Assembly (NCBI GenBank): GCA_043228905.1
Contig: JBHGNT010000007.1
Location: 8,432,001 to 8,496,000, forward strand
Length of the DNA: 64,000 nucleotides
Origin: Azolla caroliniana
Lineage: Eukaryota; Polypodiophyta
Reading direction: 5' to 3'
Shown: positions 12,744 to 22,978 of the stretch, piece after piece
How positions within the stretch are numbered: the stretch's first letter is position 1
How the letters are laid out: each line of letters starts with the position of its first letter
The notes under the pieces: generated by a model
Seen by the model: the letters and a program-made list of their open reading frames with translations, nothing else
Told to the model about the DNA's origin: nothing
Database searches by the model: none
Position numbers and translations under genes: made by a program

Positions 12744-13062
12744 GGGGGGGGGGGGGGGATGGAATCTCTCGCGAGAGATGGGTGGGGATCTTGCGGGCGG
12801 GGGAATCTTAGGAGAGACCAAATGTGTGTGTGTGTGTGTGTGAAAGCACAAACACAAGAACTCTCTTCTCACTCACCCTCCATTAACCAATCATCCCATC
12901 CCATCCCATCACATGCTGTTTTGTGTTTGTGTTATTTTGTTGGGTTTTGATTGATTATTTTGTTCATACTGTTCCTCCTGCTCCTGCTCCTGCTCCAGCC
13001 CCTGCTCCTCATACATACATACATACTCTCTGTCTGCCTGCCTGCCTGCCTGCCTGCCTGCC
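12744..13062 (+). repeat. Microsatellite-rich leader
   Basis: In order: a run of 15 G at 12744-12758, (TG)n at about 12823-12841, (CCATC)n-like near 12893-12908, GCTCCT repeats near 12980-13000, CATA repeats near 13010-13022 and (CTGC)n near 13032-13060. All lie between the TATA box and the first ATG of the transferrin-like gene. Confidence 0.85.
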
Positions 13063-13090
13063 AGTCATGTCATGCCAAGTCAAGTTTAAC

Positions 13091-16000
13091 ATGCATCTGC
13101 CTCATCTCTTCTTCCTCTTCTTCTTCTTCTTCACCACTATTTCACTATTCCCTTCTTCTTCTTCTTCTTCTTCTTCTTCTTCAGCCCCACCCGCAGGTAA
13201 ATATTCAACAAACTCCCTTAAACCCTACTCCCCCCCACAGATCTATCTTAATTGCATTCCACCCATTTTCCCTTCTTTTCTTTGTTTTTTACTCTTTTTT
13301 TCCCACAGATGTTAATGCATTATGTTCTACTTAGCTTCTGCTTCTGCAAATCTATCTTAATTGCATTCCACCCATTTTCCCCTCTTTTCTTTGTTTTTTA
13401 CTCTTTTTTTCCCCACAGATTTTAATGCATTATGTTCTACTTAGCTTCTGCTTCTGCAAATCTATCTTAATTGCATTCCACCCATTTTTCCTTCTTTTCT
13501 TTGTTTTTATTTATTTATTTTCTCACAGATTTTAATGTATTATATTCTACTTAGCTTCTGATTCTGCGAATCTATAGTAATTTGCATTCCACACATTTTT
13601 CCTTCTTTTTTTATTTTTTATTTTTACAGATTGTAATGCATTATATTTTACTTAGCTTCTTTTCTGCAAATTCCATGTATGCCATTCTTTCTTAGTTTTT
13701 TTTTTTGTCATTGTGTACAGATCTACATATCTTGAGGTTTTCTAAATTCTCTTTTCTTTTTTTGTTTTGTTCTTGTTTTATGTGTTAAAATCTTTCAGCT
13801 CCTGAATCTTCTCCTTCACCAGATTACTATTCATATAGTAGTCCTCCTTCGCAAAATGATTTAGCTCCCGAATCTTCTCCTTCACCAGAGCATCTTTCAT
13901 ATAATAGTTCTCCATCTCCTTCTCCTGAAGAAGAGTATGAAGAAGAGAACGAAGATGAACCTCATGAAGAAGTAGATACTGCTTCCACTGTCAGATGGTG
14001 TGCGATCAGAGACGAATTTTCAGATTGCGAGTATTATATCAGTCTTCTAGAGACAGGAACTTATCGATGGTCATGGTAAGTAAGTAAGTGTTAAAGTTGC
14101 GATTTCTATGGACGGCAGGATCAAGTTTATATATGAACAAATTAAGTACGTGTACAAGTATAGCAATGCTTAAGATCAAGCATATATATTTCTACATAGT
14201 AAGAAGTGTATAAGTTTAGATTTATATGTGGAGATGTAGAAGATCAAGTGTATATATGGACATGGTATGTGTAAGTTTAGAATTTTATATGGAGATGCGT
14301 AAGAAGTGTATGGATGCACATGGTAAATAAGTGTATAAGTTAGAACTATACAAGGAAGTGCATAGGATGAATTGTATATGGAAATGCACAAGAAGTTTAT
14401 AAGTTAGAATCTGATTTGGGAATCCGTAAGAATTGTCTCTGGAGGTGGATGAGAAGCTTATTATGGTGTGCATAAGAGTTTTCTCACATGATGCATGAGG
14501 AGGGTATATGGAGGTTGTAGTAAAGCATGCACGAAGATGCATTGATATTTTTGTTTACTTTCCACGCAATGAACATCATGGCCTAATAAAATGCAATGGG
14601 ATTTGATGGATATTCTTCATTGTTGTCTTTTTCTAGTGTCAGAATGGAGAGTGCGATGGATTGCCTCGAGGCAGTAAGTGCCAAGGAAGCGGATGTCGTC
14701 ACACTCGATGCGGGTCTTGCATATATTGCACTGATGAACTACTCAATCAAGGCCATCATGGCTGAGGAGTACTGTTACCATAAAAAGTCGTATCATGCAG
14801 TTGCAGTTGTGTCCAAGGAAGTATGTGAAAGGAACCCGAGATTGAATTTAGAAGATTTCCGGGGAAAAAGGTCATGCCATCCTGGCTACCGAACAGGAGC
14901 AGGATGGAATTATCCTATTCAATTTATTGTTGAGAGTGGGTTGCAGATACCAGAGCCAGTGTCAATGTCGTCGGATGATAATATGCATGGAGATGAATCT
15001 ATTGTGAGAAGTTTCTTCTCGGAGACGTGTGCTCCGTCGGAATTTGATGGCACTGGTCTATGTACGTCGTGTGGAAACAATGGCTCTTGTGACAATTCTT
15101 TGAGCAGTATCTATCGAGGTTATTCGGGTGCATACCGATGCCTTATGGAAGAAATCGGAGATATTGCTTTCTTGAGATCTGACACTGCTTTACGGCTTTC
15201 AAATGATGGTATGAATGCTCAAAACTGGTCGACAAAGTCCGTTGCCGATTTCATGTAAGTGCTTAAAACACACAATCAATCATCCTCTTTCGTTTAATGG
15301 ACATTCTCATTCTTTGGTTATTAAATCATATCTTGCTTAAATGTGATTTTCATTCATGGTTATAGATACTCAACCTTGATTATTAAGCATTAATGTTTAA
15401 GTTACTCGTTAACTAACTTCGTTTAAGTTTAAACCACTTGAACCGTTCCTAATAGGTTATATCCATTTATTATAGCTAACTGTTATTTTTGCTTCTATGG
15501 CATTTAGGTATCTTTGCCCAAATGGGGGATGCAAGCCTATCAATGATAACATAGGCAGTTGCTCGTAAGAAAAATTCAAAACTTTTTTTGTTGTTGTTCT
15601 CCTCTTGTTCGAAACTATTTTGATTTCCTTCAATTGTGTGCATATCAAATTTTAGATTTGGTTCTGTGCCTTCAAACGTGATAATGACATTCAACTCCCA
15701 GACAAATAAGAAAAGAAGTGCTATTGTGAAAACACTTCTTAATGCAACTTGGGTCGATGCTGTTTATAGTGGGAATAACTCAGAGGATCATGTCTTCTCA
15801 GCAAGGTGAAATATGTAACTCAAATTTTATGTAGTTTTCCCCTTTCATCACTTAACCATATAGTAATTTTCATGTAATGCATGGTTAGCTTTAATATTTT
15901 ACAAAGGTCTCGGTTTCTATGTGGACATGTGGAAAATTCTGAATTACATCTGTGGGTTTTTCTTTGATTTTTCCAAATGCCCTTGGTCAACCTTATCTCA

Positions 16001-16490
16001 AGCAATGATTTGAGTGCTATATGAAAAATTGTATAGTTAATTCATCATTCCCCATTTTCTGAATTATATATGATAATTTTAAATTTTATATGCTCAATTC
16101 TTCCCTTTTTTATCTCTTTTGGGCTGCACTGGGGGCATTTCAAGGTAAATCCAGCAAACCCTGGTAGTTTGGAAATTTTACCCTAAGAACTTATGCCCTA
16201 GTGGTATATTGAATATTTTCAAAATATGTTTTTATTCGTTATCCTTTTTTATTTCTAATGCTCAGTTTTAAATTATCCTTTGATGATGATTTGTTTTTGT
16301 TTCCTCTTTCCCTGAATCGTGGTGAGCATATTCCAGTACTCAGAATCTAGTTGAGATCAAAGAATTGACTAGATCCTATTTGGGAGCATCGGCAACTATC
16401 GCGCAAACTGTATCATCAGTTCATTATGAAAATTCATCTTCTTTCTTGAGCAATGGTATGTTGTTCCTTCCTTTCTTTGCGCAGATGTGA
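13091..16490 (+). CDS. Secreted one-lobe transferrin-like protein
   Basis: Spliced gene. Exons: 13091-13196, 13799-14075, 14637-15254, 15508-15564, 15656-15805 and 16337 onward; all junctions are GT-AG and keep frame. Exon 1 is a signal peptide (LFFLFFFFFTTISLF) followed by poly-Ser. Exon 2 gives a Ser/Pro linker with a 22-residue repeat (APESSPSP), an acidic stretch, then VRWCAIRDEF, the start of a transferrin lobe. Exon 3 holds CVRMESAMDCLEAV, KEADVVTLDAGLAYIA, SYHAVAVVSK, GKRSCHPG, GAGWNYPI, FFSETCAPSEFDGTGLC and YRGYSGAYRCLMEEIGDIAF. Later exons finish one lobe (SYLGASATIAQTV). Against human serum transferrin (from memory) Asp63, Tyr95 and Tyr188 have equivalents. The His249 position is Asn, and the anion-site Thr120/Arg124 segment is changed, with an Arg one place earlier. 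The 3' end is uncertain: reading through gives NGMLFLPFFAQM and a stop at 16488, while splicing from 16456 to 16901 would end at a stop near 16934. Confidence 0.82.
13242..13680 (+). repeat. ~110-bp tandem repeat in intron 1
   Basis: Four units begin at about 13242, 13351, 13461 and 13571 (TCTATCTTAATTGCATTCCA type; the fourth is more worn). Each unit carries a pyrimidine run ending in an acceptor-like CACAG or ACAG before ATnTTAATGC. Confidence 0.88.
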
Positions 16491-18751
16491 TGAGCATAAC
16501 ATGCCCATACCTTATCATATCTTAAGAGCATACATATAATCATACCTTATCATATGTTGAGGCCAAAGACATCACATTACCATATGTTTTAGCGGCATAA
16601 ACATAACCAATCCTTATCATATATTAAGAGCTTACACCAACTATATCTTATCATATGTTGAAGAAAGCTTCTTCTTTTTTAAAACTAGGTAACCATCGAT
16701 TTGGTGGTTTCTCTTGTATCGTATGCTTTGTCATGACCATGGTTTTGGGCAGCATTCATTCACTTGTTCTATGAGAAAATGACAAGAGATATTTGAGGTA
16801 ATTCTATTATCCTGTAGTGTTATCTGAAGGAATCCTAGGCTCTCACACATGGTAATGATGCTATGAAATTTCTGAATGAAAGGGTGTGTTTTTGTTTCAG
16901 GATTGGATTTGGACCAACTATTCCAAATTCGCTGAAACATTGAGACTAAACGTTAATTTTCAGAAACCAATGCCATTAAAACTGACATCCAACTCTTCTA
17001 TGTAATTTTTTTCTTCTTTATCTTTTCTCTTTGTAATCCCACAAACTCCTTGCATTTGCTCCCTCTTGCTCTGCCTGCCGTTCTCTGAAGAGTAGTACCA
17101 CATGACATGTGTTTTAATGTTGTGTTTCCCAATGTCAATTATTTTCAACCCAATATGGTTAGTATGCATGATCTCAAACCAAAGTATTATAAAAGATTTC
17201 CTGTAATGAAATCTATATCACATGCATTGCTCAATAGTTAAAGCTGCTATCTCAAGGTTGCAAATGCACAAGCACTGCACCATCTCCTCTTTAAAAATTT
17301 TGATAAGAGAAGTCCGGGAATCTAAAAGGAGTACCTTGTTGCTTGTAATATGATCAAGAGAATCTGCAGCCTATAAGTACTTTATTACATCTCACAAGCG
17401 AATGGGAATAAATGAGTGCTTTGATGCATATGAATGAAGAGAGTGAGAATCTTTAATCTTGTGAGCATATGACAATATGCATAATTTGTTGCCCTAGATT
17501 TGTTATTTTGTAGTAATAGAACATGCTTGGTGAGCAATGTTGGTAGTCCGAAAATAAAGAACTCAATTCTCTTATTAAACTTATTTTAAGGTCATTAATG
17601 AGAGTGTGCCATAAGAAAACAATGTATATGTGTAACCTGGTTAAGACATCGTTTACCACAGTTGTTGGGGATATGAGATCGATGCTTGAAGTTGTGGGTG
17701 AGCTTTTTGTAAGCTCTTGAGGCAAACTTTGTCAACCTTGGGGAGGAGCAAAGGGGTTAATAAGGAGGATGTTGTAGGCATCATAATGAGCTAGAAGGAT
17801 GCTAAACTTGTGCAGTTATTTTCCTCAAGAACGGAGGAGAAAGTGGGATTTAAAGAGGGGTAAGGAGTTTTCAGCTTCCTTGAAACTATGAGGAGTAAAG
17901 GGTAAACCCCCTTTGTGTGCACCTCGTTTTCGATGTAGAACACATAATAGGAAGGAACATCGAGTATAGCTAGAACATCAAGCACTGAGCACTATAATAT
18001 GCATATTCATGGACCAATTGGAAGGAAAATAAGAGGACTTGAGAATTTGGGGGCACAATCAATCACCAACACTTCATTGTATATGAATTGGATTCATGCA
18101 CTATTATGGCAAGCTAAACCTCTTTCACATTGTCACGAGAATGCACACATGCATGTGAAATGTGAGTAGAACCACCACAAACTTGGATGAAAGAGGATAG
18201 GATGGACTTGAGCACTCTCCTTTGGGCCTTGAAATTTCTTTTAACTCTTTTTGTATACTTGTTTGTGTGTGAGGACGTGTGTGCAAGAAGTATTTGTTTT
18301 GTGTGTGAAAGTGTGCTTTGATGTTTAATTTTGAAGGGATGCATTTAGGCAAGTGCGTGAAAGTGTCTGGCTCTTAAGTGTTTATAGTTCTTGTGTGTTT
18401 TATGTGTAAAACAATGTGTTGGTTTGATGAATATTATTGTGCAAGGGGGTATATGTGAGTTCTAAATATTAATGTGTGTTTTGCAAGTGTTCAGGTCAAT
18501 GTTTTTATGTGTGTGTGAATACACACATGTTTGTTTTAATGTGTTGGTCGGTTGGAGGGGTATTTGGGGAAATAGAAAAGGCCTAAGTGTTTGTGGATAG
18601 GGTCGTAATGTTTTTCATAAAGTGTGAAGTGTAGATAGCAAACGTGGTGACAACAACAATGTTGCTCAAAGTGTGTCGGCAACAACAATAGCTGCAACAC
18701 TAGTGGCAACGACAATAGCATCAGCTACAACTGCAACCGGGTTGATAAGAT
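16491..18751. other. 3' side of the transferrin-like gene and intergenic DNA
   Basis: 16495-16665 has imperfect repeats around ACCTTATCATAT. A strong acceptor-like site at 16899-16900 (TTTTTGTTTCAG) may mark a last short exon. The rest, including long GTGTGTTT-rich stretches at 18250-18540, shows no gene. Confidence 0.5.
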
Positions 18752-18852
18752 TGTAAAAGAATATGTGCGGAAGCTTATGCGACACACAAAAAGCACAATT
18801 GGTTATTCAGAAAAACAACAGTTATGTAAACATAGAGAATGTAGATGCACAG

Positions 18853-18896
<44 letters not shown>

Positions 18897-19132
18897 CAAC
18901 AAAATACTTGATTCAAAAAATCAATACTCTGTAGCTCAGTGAGCACTTTAAATATGATTCCTCACTATGGGCGGCCAAGTACTGATAAGTTCTTGAGTGC
19001 TCATTACTGACACTGAATCCCAAAATTATTCCTATGAGGAATATTGGTCCTATCAGCCTATTGGCTCCCCATTGATCCGGCTCTTGGCTTCTTTAGCCGA
19101 TCCGGCCCCATGTTGAGCTTGCTCGCTCAACA
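18752..19132 (-). repeat. 3' LTR of copia-C (381 bp)
   Basis: Read on the minus strand it begins TGTTGAGCGAGC directly after a GATGGGGAG purine tract (19133-19141) and ends TTTTACA. It contains a (GA)n/(CT)n microsatellite at 18856-18892. The end matches the copia-A LTR remnant. Confidence 0.75.
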
Positions 19133-19248
19133 CTCCCCATCAAGCTCAACTTGAGGTCGGTTCCTTGTGTCAGCATCCGCTAGTTCTTGCTTCAGGCTCT
19201 TCCTGGCGTCATCATGCTTTGCTCGCGCTCGTCGTTCAGTCCGGTCTT

Positions 19249-19285
19249 AACACCGGGTCATTTGAAACAGGTAATATGTCGTATT
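19249..19285 (+). repeat. Left terminal inverted repeat
   Basis: AACACCGGGTCATTTGAAAC at the start, continuing to TATGTCGTATT. It matches the reverse complement of 25933-25969 in 35 of 37 positions. Confidence 0.88.
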
Positions 19286-20011
19286 CTCTTTTGGCATAGT
19301 TGGCCAGATGTAGAAAAGTACCCTATTTTAGCCTGATATCGAAAATATACGATGCATGCGTACCCCTTTTGCGACTTGATGGTTAAATATAGAACAAAAA
19401 AAACCTAGCAATTACTAAATTGTATATGTGTCCACATTCGTGTCAATTTGCATATCATGGGGCACAATTGAAGACTTGGTTCAATATAAAGTTCTAAAAT
19501 TGGTATCCATATTCAAATTGTAGAGTAAAACTACATAAACCGTAATTATAAATATGTGGTTTTGGGTTTAGGAATAAAGTAGTACCCCACTTGTTGGACG
19601 GGTATATCGATAGTTTCATTGTATAATGTCATATAGTTCATGACAATGTAATTGGTAAGAGTAACAATTACGTACGACATTCATTTATACTATGTGGAAC
19701 CAGTAGACTTGAACCGTAGGTAACTAAAAACCTCTTATTATAAAAAACATTCACCTTTTCATATACAATCATGCTAACGGAAATGAGAAATTACAATATC
19801 ATGTTAATATCTCAAATTGAAGAAGAGCATGGTGACCGATTATATGTAAATACAAACTACGGTTCCAATAATGATTAAAAAGGGAAATTATGAACAGGTG
19901 AATTTAATTAAACGATAAACAATTACAGATGTTCTCATATACAAATATAATATGAAGTGATGGTGAACATTATGCCTCAAAATCCTCAATTTTTACATTA
20001 CGCCATCTACA
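19286..20011. other. Left subterminal region of the TIR transposon
   Basis: Non-coding, AT-rich. Contains the GATGCATGCGTA word at 19351-19362 that pairs with a copy near the other end. Lies downstream of the methyltransferase stop, so it also holds its 3' UTR. Confidence 0.6.
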
Positions 20012-22681
20012 TCAATCTATAAGCAAATCAGGCAGAGCAGGCTCCTCTGGCGCTGATTGTTCTAGACTGTTTTCATTCGTGTCATCTCCAAGCTCTCCCG
20101 AATCTGATGTATGGTCAAACTGTGCTACATATTCTAGGTCCACTAGCTCCCTTGCTTCTTCATCAATTGGTTCCATTGGTTCTCGTGAAGTCATTTGGAA
20201 CATCTCTGTCTCGTTGATGTGTTTTGCTCCGACTTCTTGATCCTGATCTGGACAGTCCCATATTCCTGTGATCCACATTTTGATGAAGTTAACTTGAGCA
20301 GGGTCCTTCTCCAATGCAACACAGTTTCTAAACATCTTCAATGCACAAGCTGTCGTTGTACCTAATGGTCGCATGAACACAAACAAGTATATATAAGAAG
20401 TAACGTCTTAAACTTGATCGACAAGATTGAAATTAAATATATATATTATACCTGTGCCAGAGAACAAGTCTAGGACCCAATCATCTGGATTCGAGAAGAG
20501 CTCTATGAGGCGGTTGATCAATCTTTGAGGTTTTTGATAAGGGTTCACCATACTTTTATCCCCTGACACATGTCTTAATTTTTTGGTTACAGCTGGGCAC
20601 ATGATGTAGTTAACCACGTTACGCTCATTGACATGTGCTCTAGCCTTCTTCTTTGTAATTGAATCATAGTAGCCCACACAAAAATGTTCGACCGCACTAA
20701 CCATTCGATCGCCAGGGCTACGTGTAATATTTGTTTTGATCCTATAGAGAAAGAAAATCAAGTATTAGAGGTGTAAATGTGTACATATAATAAGAAGTAC
20801 TGTAATGAGTAAAAGCGAACTATAACGCACCAATGCATGTGTTCAGTGGCATGACAACGGGACTTCAAAGCTGTTGTGACTGACAGTGATTGCCCCATGC
20901 TATGAAATATGACTATCCTCCACAAGGGGGCCAATGTCAGTTCTGCGAAATCCTTTACCATTTTCTCGATCTGAGGGTACTTGAAAGGCACATCATCATA
21001 TGTTGATCCCGCAATACGGAAACCATATGGTATGTCAGCTATCAGCAAAGTGTAGTGCCTTCTCGGTAACAGTTTGAGCATCTGGGATACTTCGCCATTG
21101 AAAACACTATAATGAAGCTGTTTGAAAGGATCGGACCTATGCAAAAAACTCTTTACAGTCTCCGAATCCTCGGGCAGTTCCATTTCCTTCCCTTTGGTCA
21201 TTCTCTTCTCATATTTCACACGTTCTAAGTGTGTCATGAAGGCCGCTGGAATACTGTCATTATTGTCGTTGTTCTTTTTCGATTTTGATGGTTTCTGCAA
21301 GTGTCATTGTTGTTAGCAGGGAACATTACTTTCTAACATATCAACATTCAAAAGACACATACCCATTCTCTAAATACAATAAAATATTCCTCCAATGCCT
21401 TGTAGGAAGAAGTTATCGGGCAGGCTTGTTCAACTTCTTCCCATGTCGGTAAACTCAGTTTTTGCATCATCAACTCCTGAATCTTCATGTATACCTTGTG
21501 ACTGCACAGTCAATATGAAATTAGAAATAAGATATTCAAAATAATTGAAGACTTTCATGAAAAGGTATACTATAAACACTTACTTTTGCAAGTCTGTTAC
21601 CATCTCGTCCAAACTAAATTCCTTGGCGACCACTCGAGATAGCACGGATATTAACAATCTATCATCTTTGATACCTTGTAATGATCTCCAAGGTAAAAGT
21701 TTCATGTCCTCTGCTAACTCCTCGATTACCAAGTCGCTTTTTCCCTTGGTCTTTGATTTCATCTCAACTTGTGGATCAATTCTTCCCTTTTTTGATCTTT
21801 TGTTTCAGGTCGAAGAGCTACCAAGAGCTAACGTACGGCCGAAGAGCTACCAACAAGTTATTTTTCGTTTGCAGGTCTTTACGCAAAGCCTTGGGATTGC
21901 AAGATTCGGGTACTAGGTTTCCCTCATCAAGTCGCAATCGCCTGTTGCCAACTGAGTTCGAGACGTCGATTAAAATACTTGTAGAGTCAATGTCTTCGTA
22001 CTCTAGCTTGGTTACATGCCCGTAATTAAATGTTTTTCCAAGCTGAAGTTTCCCTTCCCCGTCCGATTTTGCCGTTATCAATAACAACACCCCATCCTCC
22101 TCGACATAAGAGAGACACCATTCAAGTTCGGGGTAATCCTTATATTTCACCTCAACCATTTTCTCCTCTTGCGTACTACCTTTGTTGATTTTGGTAGTAG
22201 CCACAGATGACTTGGATCCTCCCCCCGTTGAGTCAAATAAAATCTTTTTACTCGTGTCCTTGATGAAGGAGCCAGAATCTCGTTTTGTCGGAGATCGAAT
22301 CTTCAATCTAAATGAAGGAACTTTTTGTCTGGGTTCACTGAAATTAAAAACGTTGGTGAAAACATAGAAACAACGTACAATTTTATCTAAATCACGCAAA
22401 TTATCATTTAAATTACGTCAATTTTATGGTCCCATGTGATAGTTTTTTATCGCAAAAACAACATTTTTTATAACCAAAATCCGCTGCAGTGCATCGGATT
22501 TTGGTTGAAAGGCACGGATTTTGGTTGAAGGTCCTGCCTTTCAGAATTGCTTTCCAAGTTCGTTGTACAAAATAAAATAAAATTTCTATGTGTTGAGGAA
22601 AGGAATCTTTAAGGAATCTTTAGGAATCTTAAAAAATGTAATGAATATTACTAACCTGACGATTTTCTTTCCCTTGTTCAT
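20012..22681 (-). CDS. Transposon-borne beta-class DNA amino-methyltransferase (N6A or N4C)
   Basis: Spliced minus-strand gene. Exons: 22681-22656, 22337 to about 21584, 21501-21363, 21294-20831, 20741-20452 and 20361-20012, with GT-AG junctions. The ~367-residue C-terminal part is an N4/N6 DNA methylase. It has the catalytic motif IV as LLIADIPYGF, then motif I split across the last intron (DLFSGTG, TTTACALK, CVALEKDPAQ). Motif IV before motif I is the beta-class order. DIPY replaces the usual DPPY or SPPY. A ~250-residue N-terminal extension with no recognised domain contains FRLKIRSP and ELEWCLSYVEEDG. The frame breaks at about 21815-21860, beside a ~29-bp tandem duplication of GTAGCTCTTCG; either a very short intron or a frameshift would explain it. 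The C-terminal tail is acidic. It would act on DNA in the nucleus; target base and site are unknown. Confidence 0.78.
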
Positions 22682-22978
22682 GGTTCGTGCCGGAGGTAGT
22701 GCTGTCGACGATGTGCTTCTGAGTGCTCGAAAATTGGCCTGTGCTCTGAGCTCGATGGATTCTTTCACGTGATAATGAAAATGAAATTTCTAACCTCCTT
22801 ATATAGAAGACTTTAGCATTCTTTTTAAAATAAAAAATAATTTTTAATTATTTGTTTTTTAGGAAAATTTCGGAAAATAATATAGTTAATCTAAGTGTTC
22901 GGGTAGTTATATAGTTAGACTTTAGCATTCCTTAATTTTCTCAAAAGAAGGTTTTAGAATACAGTTAGACTCCCTCAA
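22682..22978. promoter_or_regulatory. Divergent promoter region of the two transposon genes
   Basis: 297 bp between the first methyltransferase ATG and the ATG of the DUF7869-type gene. The right part is AT-rich, with repeated TAGTTAGACT and GACTTTAGCATTC words (22793-22815 region, 22917-22930) that could be shared control sites. A single spacer would let both genes be expressed together. Confidence 0.45.

Noticed and set aside
16485-16527. Last transferrin exon starting after the CAG at 16482-16484
   Set aside because: It would need a 29-nt intron, too short for plant splicing.
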